Shown one piece after another: positions 27,247-35,617 of a DNA stretch of 35,617 nt. The notes beneath the pieces were generated by a model. That model saw nothing but the letters and a program-made list of their open reading frames with translations. It was not told the origin of the DNA and ran no database searches. Both the position numbers and the translations under genes were made by a program. This stretch comes from Ruminococcus sp. CAG:403 (lineage in GTDB: Bacteria; Bacillota; Clostridia; Oscillospirales; Ruminococcaceae): NCBI GenBank assembly GCA_000437255.1, contig FR899083.1:127767-163383 (forward strand). The letters run 5' to 3'. How positions within the stretch are numbered: the first letter of the stretch is position 1; each line of letters begins with the position of its first letter.

Positions 27247-28545
27247 TTAGATATCGTTGCGAACAAGATCTTCCAAAGATTCCCTTTTTACAACAAGGCG
27301 AGAAGTACCATTCTTTACAAATACAACTGCTGGTTTCTGCAAACGATTGTAATTCGAAGCCATGGAATAGTTATAGGCACCAGTCGCACAAACTGCTAGA
27401 ATATCACCCGGTTCTGCTTCCTGAATCGGCATATTCTCTCCAATTAAATCACCGCTCTCACAGCACTTTCCTGCAATGGTAACGGTAGCAGTCTTCGGCT
27501 GATCCGCTTTGTTGGCGATCAATGCGTCATATTCAGATTGATACAAAATGTATCTTGGATTGTCACACATACCACCGTCAATTGACAAATAGGTACGAAT
27601 ATTTGGAATTTCTTTTTTACCGCCAACTGTGTACAGCGTAATACCAGCAGGTGCTACAATAGAGCGACCCGGTTCAATCAAAATAAACGGACGCTTTACC
27701 TGAAGCTCCTGGCTACAACGATTGATTACTTTTGCGACAGCCTCCATATATGCTTCATAAGGAAGCGGATCATCCTGTTCGGTATACTGAATTCCAAAAC
27801 CACCGCCCAAATTCAAATCATGGAGCTCAACACCCAGTTCATTTTTGATCTTTGCATAGAATTGCATCATGATTTCAGCCGCAGCAACAAAACCTTCTGT
27901 ATCCAAAATCTGAGAACCAATATGACAGTGCAATCCACTTAGGTGCAAATGTTCACACTGCAAAGCGGTTTTTACTGCTTCAAATGCTTCTCCTGTTTCC
28001 AGAGCAAATCCAAATTTGCTGTCAATCTGACCGGTCCGAATGAAATTATGTGTATGCGCATCTACGCCTGGCTTAATACGAAACAGAATATTTGCTGTCA
28101 CATGCTGCGCACCAGCCATTTGATTCAATTGCTTTAACTCATAAATGTTGTCGACTACAATACGACCCACTTTATAATCCAACGCCATTTGCAATTCTTC
28201 TGTGGTCTTATTGTTTCCATGCATACAAATATTTGCCGGATCAAATCCTGCCTGTACAGCTGTATAGAGTTCTCCACCGGATACAACATCTACACCCATC
28301 TGTTCTTCTTTCATAATCCGGTAGATTTCCTTACAGGAGAACGCTTTGCTGGCGTAGCATGCCAGTCCTTCCCCCTGATAAAAACGATCAATACTGGAGC
28401 GGAAGCTGCGGCAATGCTTTCGAATTAAGTCTTCATCCATGACATAAAGCGGTGTTCCGTATTCTTTTGCCAAAGAAATAGTGTCCACACCGCCAATGGT
28501 CAGATGCCCTTTTTCATTTACAGCTAAGTCCTCTGATACAAACAT
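27247..28545 (-). CDS. lysA: diaminopimelate decarboxylase
   Basis: 432 residues from ATG 28545, preceded by AAAGGAAG; the longer frame to 28569 lacks a ribosome site. Last step of lysine synthesis: meso-diaminopimelate to lysine and CO2, PLP-dependent. The PLP lysine is K67 in CYASKAFSCKEI; GLHCHIGSQI, LNLGGGFGIQY, EPGRSIVAPAG and the C-terminal CCESGDLIGENM and ATGAYNYSMASNYN blocks are diagnostic of the fold-type III enzyme. It sits between engB and the MIF-like gene; the 77-bp gap to engB shows no clear promoter. Confidence 0.97.
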   Translation of the reverse strand: MFVSEDLAVNEKGHLTIGGVDTISLAKEYGTPLYVMDEDLIRKHCRSFRSSIDRFYQGEGLACYASKAFSCKEIYRIMKEEQMGVDVVSGGELYTAVQAGFDPANICMHGNNKTTEELQMALDYKVGRIVVDNIYELKQLNQMAGAQHVTANILFRIKPGVDAHTHNFIRTGQIDSKFGFALETGEAFEAVKTALQCEHLHLSGLHCHIGSQILDTEGFVAAAEIMMQFYAKIKNELGVELHDLNLGGGFGIQYTEQDDPLPYEAYMEAVAKVINRCSQELQVKRPFILIEPGRSIVAPAGITLYTVGGKKEIPNIRTYLSIDGGMCDNPRYILYQSEYDALIANKADQPKTATVTIAGKCCESGDLIGENMPIQEAEPGDILAVCATGAYNYSMASNYNRLQKPAVVFVKNGTSRLVVKRESLEDLVRNDI

Positions 28546-28622
28546 AATGATCTTCCTTTCTATTTTCAACTCATGCTGCTGTTTGCTGTTCTGCTCGAAA
28601 TTGCAAACACAACAGAATTGCG

Positions 28623-29228
28623 TTATGCAGGCTCCTCTTCTTGCTCTTGCTTTGCAAGTTCCTCAATAATTGATTGGATTTCCTCAATGCCTTCCCGTGT
28701 CTCGGCAGAAAACGGAATGACATGAATTTCATCATAATACGGAATTTCGGTTCGAAATGCATTCATACGATCTATACGCTGCATTTTTTTCAGTTTATCT
28801 GCTTTGGTTAGTACAATTACAAATGGGAGTTCCCGTTCAATTAAGTATGAAATCATTTGCAAATCATCCTGAGAAGGCGCATGCCGCATATCAATCAACA
28901 AAAAAACCAATCGGAAGTCCCGATCCGATGCCAAATAATTTTCAATTAAATGCATCCACCGCTTTTTTTCTGTTTTCGCTACTTTTGCATATCCATAACC
29001 GGGCAAGTCCACAAACATAACCTGCTCCAACTCATAAAAGTTGATGGTTGCTGTTTTTCCTGGAACAGAACTAACACGAGCCAGTGCTTTTCTATTAAAG
29101 ATTCGATTGAGTAACGTCGATTTTCCAACATTCGAACGTCCTGCAAATACAATTTCCATTTTTTTGCAAGGCGGAATTTGAGAAAAGACGCCATAAGATG
29201 CAACAAATTCTGCTTGATTAAATTGCAT
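28623..29228 (-). CDS. engB: ribosome biogenesis GTPase EngB/YsxC
   Basis: 201 residues from ATG 29228, which follows AAGGAGGTG by 3 nt; the ATG at 29246 lies before that site. G motifs: GRSNVGKST (G1), the PGKT switch in SSVPGKTATINFY, FVDLPGYGYAK (G3) and LTKADKLKK (G4). EngB is essential and acts in large-subunit assembly. It lies 10 bp after lon, a common lon-ysxC pairing in Firmicutes, and ahead of lysA. Confidence 0.97.
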   Translation of the reverse strand: MQFNQAEFVASYGVFSQIPPCKKMEIVFAGRSNVGKSTLLNRIFNRKALARVSSVPGKTATINFYELEQVMFVDLPGYGYAKVAKTEKKRWMHLIENYLASDRDFRLVFLLIDMRHAPSQDDLQMISYLIERELPFVIVLTKADKLKKMQRIDRMNAFRTEIPYYDEIHVIPFSAETREGIEEIQSIIEELAKQEQEEEPA

Positions 29229-29238
29229 AGGCACCTCC

Positions 29239-31644
29239 TTATACATGAATCAGTGATTTTTCAGAAGAGGACTTCGGAAGCAAGTCCGTTTTTTCTTCCA
29301 ATTGCGATTCGATGGGCTTCTCCAGCAACAAAGCTGTTTCCAGCACCGTATCCAATGTTTTCGCTGGAACAAATGTAATCGCCTGCCGAACAACAGGATC
29401 TACTTCTTCCAAATCCGGCACATTCGCCTCTGGAAAAATAACTGTATGAATGCCGGCACGATAGGCAGCCATCGTCTTTTCCCGCAAACCGCCAATCGGA
29501 AGTACTTTTCCATGCAGTGTGATTTCTCCAGTCATTGCAACATCGTGGCGAACTGGGATTCCAGACAATGCGGATACAATTGCAGTCACCATGGTTACAC
29601 CAGCAGAAGGCCCATCTTTGGGTACTGCACCTTCCGGCGCATGGATATGCAAATCCTTCTCCGCATAAAACTTTTCTGAAATGCTATAAGAAGATGCGAT
29701 GGTACGCACATAACTAATTGCAATTTTGGCGCTTTCCTTCATCACATCGCCCAGAGAACCCGTTATCTCAATTTGACCTTTTCCGTTCATTACGATTACT
29801 TCCAGTGGCATTAGAACACCACCTACAGAAGTCCATGCCAATCCATTGACTACGCCAACTGTATCCTGCTTACTCTGCTCATCCGGCAAGTATTTTTTCG
29901 GCCCCATTGCGTCTTCCAAATTGGATGCAGTATAGACTACCTTTTTGCCGGATCCATCCACAATCAGTTTGGCTGCTTTTCGGCAAAGAGAACCAATGGT
30001 ACGTTCCAGCGTTCTGACGCCGGCCTCTCTCGTATAGAAATCAATCAACTCATAGAGCGCATCGTCTTGCACACGCATTTGAGAACCCTTTAAGCCATTC
30101 TTCTTCAGCTGCTTGCTGATCAAATGCTCTTTTGCAATATGGAATTTTTCTTCTCTCGTATAACTGCTCAGTTCAATGATTTCCATACGATCCAACAATG
30201 GTGCCGGAATGGTATCCAATGTATTGGCAGTTGCCAAAAACAGTACTTTACTCAAATCAAACGGAATTTCGATGTAGTGATCCCGGAAGGTTTTATTCTG
30301 TTCGCTATCCAACACTTCCAGCATAGCAGAAGATGGGTCGCCCTTAAAATCATTGCCCATCTTGTCAATTTCATCTAACAAAATCAATGGATTGTTGGTG
30401 CCAGCACGGGAAATGGCATCTATGATTCGTCCAGGCATGGCCCCCACGTATGTTTTTCGATGCCCACGAATATCAGATTCATCCCGAATGCCACCCAATG
30501 AAACACGTTCATATTTTCTGCCAAGTGCTTTGGCAACAGATTTCCCAATGGAAGTTTTTCCGACTCCGGGAGGGCCTACTAAGCAAAGAATTTGCCCTGT
30601 TACTTCCGGAAGCAGTTCATAGACGGCGATGCTTTCCAAAATACGATCCTTTACTTTGGTCATACCGTAATGATCCTTGTCCAAAATGGTTTTTGCTTTG
30701 GACAGGTTAACCTTATGTTTGGAAGACACATTCCACGGAAGTTCTAAGACCGTATCCAGATAATTCCGTACAACAAACGCTTCCTGTGAAGCCATTGGCA
30801 ATTTGTTTAACCGATCCACTTCCCGCATCAGCTTCTCAGTATTCACTTCATCCAAATGCAGCGCTTGAACTTGGTTCATGTACTGATAGATTTCTTCCTG
30901 ATCGTCTTCTTCTCCAAGCTGATTGGCAATCACATGCATCTGTTCCCGTAAGAAATATTCACGTTGTCCACGATCTATGTTTTCTTTTGTCTGTTCTTGA
31001 ATTTCCCGTTCCAGTCCCAGTACATCGGTTTCTTTCACGAGAAATTGATGCAGCAAAGAAAGCCGCTTTAGAATATGATTTTCTTCTAACAGCACCTGTT
31101 TATCTTTGTAATCCAGATTGATATTAAAAATGATATTTTCAAAGACCTGATACGGATCATCCTGGCAAAGAACAGAAATAACCATTTCCTTTGGCATTCT
31201 GGGGAAAAGATCACAATACTGTTCAAAGGCATTTTTCACAGAGCGAACCATTGCCAGCAATTCTACTTCTTCTATTTTTGCACGGCTGCGATACGGCATT
31301 GTTTTAATGGTTCCAGTGTAATAGGAGTCATTCTGCTGGAATTGCATCAACTTTGCTTTTTCTTTTCCTTCTACCAAAACCCGCAGTGCATTGTCCTGTG
31401 TTTTCAAAATTTGACGCACTTCTGCAAGTACGCCATATCTGTATAAATCCGCTTCTTTTGGTTCTTCTACAAAAACATCTTTTTGTGCAACAAGAAAGAC
31501 TTTCCTGTCAGATTCAGCAGCAGCATAAATTGCGTTCATGGATGCTGTGCGGGCAACATCAAAATGCATCACCATTTTTGGAAAGATTACAACCCCGCGC
31601 ATTGCTACAACGGGAATATTCTGGATCTCATTTGATTGGCTCAT
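29239..31644 (-). CDS. lon: ATP-dependent protease Lon (LonA type)
   Basis: 801 residues, full length. LON substrate domain (about 8-205), helical region, AAA+ module with Walker A GPPGVGKT (about 357-364) and Walker [11 protein letters not shown], and a C-terminal Ser-Lys protease with S680 in KDGPSAGV and K723 in [14 protein letters not shown]. Degrades misfolded and regulatory proteins in the cytoplasm. ATG 31644 with AGAGGT about 12 nt upstream. First gene of lon-engB-lysA-MIF. Confidence 0.97.
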   Translation of the reverse strand: MSQSNEIQNIPVVAMRGVVIFPKMVMHFDVARTASMNAIYAAAESDRKVFLVAQKDVFVEEPKEADLYRYGVLAEVRQILKTQDNALRVLVEGKEKAKLMQFQQNDSYYTGTIKTMPYRSRAKIEEVELLAMVRSVKNAFEQYCDLFPRMPKEMVISVLCQDDPYQVFENIIFNINLDYKDKQVLLEENHILKRLSLLHQFLVKETDVLGLEREIQEQTKENIDRGQREYFLREQMHVIANQLGEEDDQEEIYQYMNQVQALHLDEVNTEKLMREVDRLNKLPMASQEAFVVRNYLDTVLELPWNVSSKHKVNLSKAKTILDKDHYGMTKVKDRILESIAVYELLPEVTGQILCLVGPPGVGKTSIGKSVAKALGRKYERVSLGGIRDESDIRGHRKTYVGAMPGRIIDAISRAGTNNPLILLDEIDKMGNDFKGDPSSAMLEVLDSEQNKTFRDHYIEIPFDLSKVLFLATANTLDTIPAPLLDRMEIIELSSYTREEKFHIAKEHLISKQLKKNGLKGSQMRVQDDALYELIDFYTREAGVRTLERTIGSLCRKAAKLIVDGSGKKVVYTASNLEDAMGPKKYLPDEQSKQDTVGVVNGLAWTSVGGVLMPLEVIVMNGKGQIEITGSLGDVMKESAKIAISYVRTIASSYSISEKFYAEKDLHIHAPEGAVPKDGPSAGVTMVTAIVSALSGIPVRHDVAMTGEITLHGKVLPIGGLREKTMAAYRAGIHTVIFPEANVPDLEEVDPVVRQAITFVPAKTLDTVLETALLLEKPIESQLEEKTDLLPKSSSEKSLIHV

Positions 31645-31716
31645 AACAGTGTCTTACCTCTCTGATTGTTTGTCCTATTTCAGACTTTATTTTACATATT
31701 TCATATGATAAGCAAT

Positions 31717-31745
31717 ATTATACTATATTTCGTCATTTTTTGCAA
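31717..31745 (-). promoter_or_regulatory. lon operon promoter
   Basis: Minus strand TTGCAA (31740-31745), 17-bp spacer, TATAAT (31717-31722). No heat-shock operator was recognised. Confidence 0.8.
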
Positions 31746-31801
31746 GTGGCAACTTATGAACAATTCCGCGCAGAAAAAATGACAATCTCATGTGATAAGA
31801 C

Positions 31802-31830
31802 TTGACAGATTTTATGGAAACCGCTACAAT
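31802..31830 (+). promoter_or_regulatory. promoter of the HAD gene
   Basis: TTGACA (31802-31807), 17-bp spacer, TACAAT (31825-31830). Its position inside the longer open frame confirms the start at 31876. Confidence 0.83.
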
Positions 31831-31875
31831 AAAAGAGCAAAATCAGCAACCCTTTTACAAGAAAGGAGCTTTAAC

Positions 31876-32553
31876 ATGTCGCAATTTGGGCTTATCTTCG
31901 ATATGGATGGATTAATTTTTGATACAGAACGGATATTGGTTCGTTGCTGGTGTCAAGCAGCAGCAGAATTTGGCTATTCCATGCAAATACAACATGCTCT
32001 TGCCGTACGTAGTTTGACATGGTGTCTGGCAGAAGCTTATTTAAAACGAGAACTAGGAGCAACCTTCCCCTATCAAGCAGTACGAAATCGAAGAAGAGAA
32101 TTGGTTTCTGCGCAGTTACAGGCAAACGGTTTGCAAGTAAAGCCGGGCACTCGCACCTTGCTGCAATTTTGTAAAGAACAGGGCATTCCAGCAGCTGTTG
32201 CAACAGCAAGCAAACGAGAAGTGGCGATTTCCTATCTCAAGCAAGCAGACCTATATCCCTATTTTACAGAAATAGTTGGCGGTGATTCCATTCAAAATGG
32301 GAAACCTGCTCCTGACATTTATTTAGCAGCTGCAAACGCACTGCACCTGCAGCCAGAAACTTGCTTCGCATTAGAAGATTCTCCAAATGGAATCTTGGCT
32401 GCATTCTACGCAGGATGCCGTCCCATTATGATTCCGGATTTGACACAGCCAGACGAGATGCTAAAGCCATTTCTTTCCCATGTGGCAGATACACCAGACG
32501 CAATTATCCCGATTTTACAAACGTTACAAAATGAAAAGGAGGAATTTCATTGA
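31876..32553 (+). CDS. HAD family phosphatase/phosphomutase (subclass I, beta-PGM-like)
   Basis: 226 residues from ATG 31876, behind GAAAGGAG. Motif I DMDGLIFDTE with the nucleophile and acid aspartates, motif II T/S in VATASKREV, motif III lysine in GDSIQNGKPAPDIY, motif IV EDSPNGILAA. The helical cap lies between residues 15 and 80. The substrate is probably a small sugar phosphate or similar but cannot be told from sequence. The stop overlaps the next gene's TTG start by 4 bases. Confidence 0.93.
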   Translation: MSQFGLIFDMDGLIFDTERILVRCWCQAAAEFGYSMQIQHALAVRSLTWCLAEAYLKRELGATFPYQAVRNRRRELVSAQLQANGLQVKPGTRTLLQFCKEQGIPAAVATASKREVAISYLKQADLYPYFTEIVGGDSIQNGKPAPDIYLAAANALHLQPETCFALEDSPNGILAAFYAGCRPIMIPDLTQPDEMLKPFLSHVADTPDAIIPILQTLQNEKEEFH

Positions 32554-32819
32554 AACGCGTTCCTGTTTCTGAGATTTTTGATATTCCCAAATTTTATTAT
32601 TTTGAAAGCAAAAATATTTACACGGGCAGCAAAGGAAATTTTAATTACAAGATCATACCAGGTGAAACATTGGTGGGACAAGTCTGGCATGGAAAGCTTT
32701 GCTCAATGAAAGCAACCATTGAACAAGAACAATCATTTTCAATGAATCAAGAAGGATTTGATCAGCTTATTGCCTGGCTAGAGCAATGCTACAAGGATGG
32801 TTCCACAAATAACCCATAA
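32550..32819 (+). CDS. small conserved-looking protein of unknown function
   Basis: 89 residues, TTG start at 32550 overlapping the HAD stop, with AAAGGAGGA 8 nt upstream, so it is surely translated. Not recognised. It appears soluble, with a beta-rich first two thirds (FYYFESKNIYTGSKGNFNY, GETLVGQVWHGKLC) and a C-terminal helix (GFDQLIAWLEQCY). No metal or catalytic motif stands out. Coupling to the HAD gene suggests a linked function. No terminator is evident before the tyrS promoter 18 bp downstream. Confidence 0.75.
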   Translation: MKRVPVSEIFDIPKFYYFESKNIYTGSKGNFNYKIIPGETLVGQVWHGKLCSMKATIEQEQSFSMNQEGFDQLIAWLEQCYKDGSTNNP

Positions 32820-32836
32820 TTTTTTGACACGCAGAC

Positions 32837-32865
32837 TTGACAAACCATTTGATTTATGATATGAT
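32837..32865 (+). promoter_or_regulatory. tyrS promoter
   Basis: TTGACA (32837-32842), 17-bp spacer, TATGAT (32860-32865), immediately upstream of the T-box leader. Confidence 0.87.
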
Positions 32866-32871
32866 ACAAAA

Positions 32872-33124
32872 AAACAGAGATGGGAAGAAGTAGCAGTTCT
32901 CCTTTTCGGCAGAGAGTCTTTGGTTGGTGAAAAAAGATGAAAAGCGCTGTGAATACGCCCCTGAGTTGATTTTCTGAACGGCAGGATGACTTAATAGGAA
33001 AATCCGGGTTCGCCCGTTATTGCGCTTGAGGTCAGATTTTTATGAAATCTGATAAATTGAGGTGGTACCACGAACGATTTCGTCCTCTGATTGGCTGATT
33101 CTGGCCGATCAGAGGTTTTTTGTT
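32872..33124 (+). promoter_or_regulatory. tyrosine T-box riboswitch with terminator
   Basis: The leader carries the stem I landmarks AGAGAGTC and GGTTGGTG, a specifier loop with the Tyr codon TAC at 32954-32956 (context GAATACGCCC), and the T-box GGTGGTACCACG at 33061-33072. The terminator stem CCTCTGATTGGC (from 33084) pairs with GCCGATCAGAGG, followed by T6. Uncharged tRNA-Tyr should stabilise the antiterminator and switch on tyrS. The rest of the leader (33125-33218) shows only the ribosome site AAGGAG. Confidence 0.95.
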
Positions 33125-33218
33125 TTTCTCCAAACAAATTGGTATTGCAGAGCAACTGCATCAAGCGATGCAGGAATGCTCTTAATGATATTTATTTTTA
33201 TGGCAAGGAGTATGAACG

Positions 33219-34442
33219 ATGACCTTTTTTGAAGAACTGAAACGTCGAGGACTGGTTGCACAGACCACACATGAAGACAAAATCCAAGATTTGATTGACA
33301 ATCAGAAAATTGCATTCTATATTGGATTCGATGCAACAGCAGATAGTCTGCATGTTGGTCACTTTATCCAGTTAATTCTGATGAAGCACATGCAAATGCA
33401 CGGACATAAACCGATCGCATTGCTTGGAACTGCTACTACTATGATTGGTGACCCAACTGGAAAAACAGATATGCGAAAAATCATGACAGTAGAGGAAATT
33501 GATCACAATGCAGAATGTTTCTATCAGCAGATGCAGCGCTTTATTGATTTCTCTGACGGAAAAGCAGAAATCGTAAAAAATGGCGACTGGCTCAGAGACA
33601 TGAACTACATCACTTTCATGCGGGATATTGGTCGGTATTTTTCTGTCAACCAAATGTTAACCGCAGAATGCTTTAAATCTCGTTTAGAAGGAAATGGACT
33701 CTCCTTCCTGGAGTTCAACTACATGCTGCTGCAAAGCTATGATTTCCTGCACTTGTATCAAAATTACGATTGCGTTTTGGAATTGGGTGGAAACGATCAG
33801 TGGAGCAACATGCTTGGCGGTGTGGATTTGGTACGCCGTGTAGAAGGCAAGGAAGTATATGCAATGACCTCTTCTCTCCTGCTGACAAAGGAAGGAAAGA
33901 AGATGGGAAAAACAGAGAAGGGTGCACTTTGGCTGAATGCAGAAAAGTGTCCGGTTTACGACTTCTATCAGTATTGGAGAAATGTTTCGGATGATGATGT
34001 CATCAACTGCATGAAATTGCTGACTTTTATTCCGATTGAAGAAATTGAAGAAATGGAACGCACTTTGCATGGACAGCAGCTGAACGAAGTAAAGGAACGG
34101 CTTGCTTACGAATTAACCGCAATGGTACATGGTGAAGAAGCAGCACAGCAGGCACAGGGCGCTGCAAAAGCTGTATTTGGCGGTTCCGGATCTCATGAAA
34201 ATATGCCGAGTACAACACTTCAAAAAGATGAGCTGACCGACGGTGGCATTGGCATTTTAACTTTGATGGTACGAGCTGGATTAGCCGCTTCCAATGGAGA
34301 AGCACGTCGTTTGGTACAGCAAGGCGGTGTTTCTGTAAATGATGAAAAAATTGTAGATCCACGTGCTGTTATTTATCCTGTTGGAGAAACCATTTTAAAG
34401 AAGGGCAAAAAGGTATTCCATAAAGTCCTGGTAGAAGCATAA
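33219..34442 (+). CDS. tyrS: tyrosyl-tRNA synthetase
   Basis: 407 residues, class I aminoacyl-tRNA synthetase. The HIGH motif is H45-V-G-H48 in SLHVGHF, the KMSKS equivalent is KMGKT (about residue 229), and a C-terminal S4 RNA-binding domain has ASNGEARRLVQQGGVSVNDE. The length is typical of bacterial TyrRS. ATG 33219 follows AAGGAG. Controlled by the T-box leader and terminated at 34465-34498. Confidence 0.98.
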   Translation: MTFFEELKRRGLVAQTTHEDKIQDLIDNQKIAFYIGFDATADSLHVGHFIQLILMKHMQMHGHKPIALLGTATTMIGDPTGKTDMRKIMTVEEIDHNAECFYQQMQRFIDFSDGKAEIVKNGDWLRDMNYITFMRDIGRYFSVNQMLTAECFKSRLEGNGLSFLEFNYMLLQSYDFLHLYQNYDCVLELGGNDQWSNMLGGVDLVRRVEGKEVYAMTSSLLLTKEGKKMGKTEKGALWLNAEKCPVYDFYQYWRNVSDDDVINCMKLLTFIPIEEIEEMERTLHGQQLNEVKERLAYELTAMVHGEEAAQQAQGAAKAVFGGSGSHENMPSTTLQKDELTDGGIGILTLMVRAGLAASNGEARRLVQQGGVSVNDEKIVDPRAVIYPVGETILKKGKKVFHKVLVEA

Positions 34443-34464
34443 AAGGCTTTTGAACGATTCCAAA

Positions 34465-34498
34465 AAAGCCGTGAACTGCATTGCAGTATCACGGCTTT
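34465..34498. terminator. bidirectional terminator after tyrS
   Basis: 10-bp stem AAAGCCGTGA (34465-34474 with 34489-34498) plus an inner CTGC/GCAG stem; T-rich to the right and, read leftward, TTTTTTGG. It serves both tyrS and the convergent dockerin gene. Confidence 0.88.
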
Positions 34499-34565
34499 CT
34501 TTATACATCCATCAAATTTTTTAAAGTTGGAACAAGCATGCAAAAAGATGCATCCGTAAGTGCTC

Positions 34566-35471
34566 TTATCGCATAGAAGCAATCATATCTCGAATGGTAC
34601 CCGTATAACCAACGGCACATTCTGCATAATAGGTCAGCACAAGCGTAGCATCTGTTATGGTAATGCTGCCGTCTTCATCCACATCTGCTGCTTCCACAAC
34701 AATATCCGGTAAATTGCCAGAAGAAACAGACTGCTCTGCATAATAGGTCAGAACCAATGTAGCATCTGTCAAATCAACTGCGCCGCTTCGATCAACATCC
34801 CCCAAATCATAGGATGGTCGATAGAATTGAATGGTTCGATCCAAAGTCACTGTACCATTCTTTTCGGTCGCAGAATCTGCATATACGGCATCCTTCTTTT
34901 CGGATACACAATGGGAATCCTGATCCTCCACATAGGAAATGGTATAATGATAATTGGTTTGCGGATCATATCGGGTATCCCCTACAATAATTTGATCTTC
35001 CAAGTAGACATCTTCCGAAATTTTTGCATCTGCAATGGAAATAGAAAAGACGGAAGTATAATTTTCATTGGTATAGTCTGAACGATATATATCGGGGACT
35101 GTTCCAATATTGTCTGGATCACTCAGATCGATGCGGTTGCAATCGTCTAATTCCATCATATAGGTAATAGAGCTGCCATCTTCAGCTGGAAGCAATACCG
35201 TATCTTTTGCAGTGTAGTAAACATCCCCATTTTTCCCATTTTCTGCGGTATACTTGGTAACGGAAACCGTAACAGCACGATCGCCTTCAATGGTAAAATA
35301 AAATCGACCGGAAATATCACTCTCCATAACGCCAGAATCTTCGCTTGTTAAAATTTTGCTTCTTGGTATTGTGACAACATCACTTTCTGCATAACCGATC
35401 ATTTGTGCAGAAAATCCAATCAGAACGGTGGCTGCAACAATTGCAGCGAGTCTTTGATAACATGTTTTCAT
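34566..35471 (-). CDS. secreted dockerin protein with unrecognised N-terminal domain
   Basis: 301 residues. Signal peptide (1 to about 28), a beta-rich region of about 185 residues that I do not recognise, then a C-terminal dockerin type I (about 223-285). Both calcium-loop halves are canonical (DVDRSGAVDLTD and DVDEDGSITITD) and both are followed by the identical TLVLTYYAE, so it should bind a cohesin in two orientations. This repeat differs from the LKR-containing second repeats of the CotH and M6 dockerins, suggesting another cohesin partner. No catalytic motif is visible; the N-terminal part could be a binding or structural domain. ATG 35471 with GGGAGGAACG. Confidence 0.88.
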   Translation of the reverse strand: MKTCYQRLAAIVAATVLIGFSAQMIGYAESDVVTIPRSKILTSEDSGVMESDISGRFYFTIEGDRAVTVSVTKYTAENGKNGDVYYTAKDTVLLPAEDGSSITYMMELDDCNRIDLSDPDNIGTVPDIYRSDYTNENYTSVFSISIADAKISEDVYLEDQIIVGDTRYDPQTNYHYTISYVEDQDSHCVSEKKDAVYADSATEKNGTVTLDRTIQFYRPSYDLGDVDRSGAVDLTDATLVLTYYAEQSVSSGNLPDIVVEAADVDEDGSITITDATLVLTYYAECAVGYTGTIRDMIASMR

Positions 35472-35520
35472 AGTCGTTCCTCCCAGAAGTACAATTCTGG
35501 TTTTGAAAGAATTTACTTCC

Positions 35521-35551
35521 TTAAAATATGTTTTAGTGTATCATATTTTAA
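35521..35551. promoter_or_regulatory. palindrome around the -10 of the dockerin gene
   Basis: TTAAAATATG (35521-35530) and its exact complement CATATTTTAA (35542-35551) enclose the -10 hexamer in an 11-bp centre. Candidate repressor operator; the gene's leader also holds a small CCAGAA-TTCTGG hairpin. Confidence 0.5.
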
Positions 35552-35563
35552 AATATTTGTCAA
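35535..35563 (-). promoter_or_regulatory. promoter of the 301-residue dockerin gene
   Basis: Minus strand TTGACA (35558-35563), 17-bp spacer, TACACT (35535-35540). Nothing further is evident up to 35617. Confidence 0.82.
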
Positions 35564-35617
35564 TCTGCATTTTCAATCGATTATAAAAATTTATGGACAT
35601 TTTTGAGAGAATGTGGT

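Overview
The window reads as a low-GC, anaerobic Gram-positive gut or rumen bacterium, most likely Ruminococcus or a close relative in the Oscillospiraceae. The reasons are AT-rich intergenic DNA with strong sigA-type promoters, a T-box on tyrS, purine-rich ribosome binding sites, and above all three secreted proteins with type I dockerin modules, the plug-in domain of cellulosome or amylosome complexes. The genus is an inference; no rRNA is present. There are no tRNAs, insertion sequences or CRISPR arrays.

Left part (1-16.1 kb), mostly minus strand: a clpB chaperone gene running off the left edge, led by a ribbon-helix-helix (RHH) protein in the clpB operon; a VTC-like polyphosphate polymerase domain protein with a DUF4956 membrane protein; a YdbC/PC4-like ssDNA-binding protein (plus strand); a BlaI-like repressor; mrp plus a GIY-YIG protein; cardiolipin synthase; a YgjP-like metallopeptidase; a large secreted CotH-type kinase with dockerin; comF; and a secreted M6 metalloprotease with dockerin. 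Between comF and cotH a perfect consensus promoter is followed within about 90 nt by a very strong intrinsic terminator and no ORF, a candidate small RNA or attenuated leader.

Middle (16.2-23.2 kb): a YccF membrane protein, an AraC regulator divergent from a cytoplasmic GH2 beta-galactosidase with an AraC-like operator between them, and a LysR regulator divergent from a MATE exporter.

Right (23.2-35.6 kb): a five-gene redox/electrophile operon (CMD-cupin fusion, flavodoxin, ECF S component, Fe-S aldo/keto reductase, DUF1893) behind a MerR-type 19-bp-spacer promoter; a lon-engB-lysA-MIF operon; a HAD phosphatase with a small unknown protein; T-box-controlled tyrS; and a third dockerin protein of unknown function behind a promoter whose -10 box sits inside a perfect palindrome.

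Most likely new biology: (1) the short promoter-terminator unit at 12.67-12.79 kb; (2) an RHH regulator as leader of clpB with 21-bp-phased repeats around its promoter; (3) dockerins carried by a kinase and a protease, with a VTC/DUF4956 pair nearby; (4) a 19-codon upstream ORF that appears to feed ribosomes into the VTC gene; (5) a MerR-type operator whose regulator is not adjacent.
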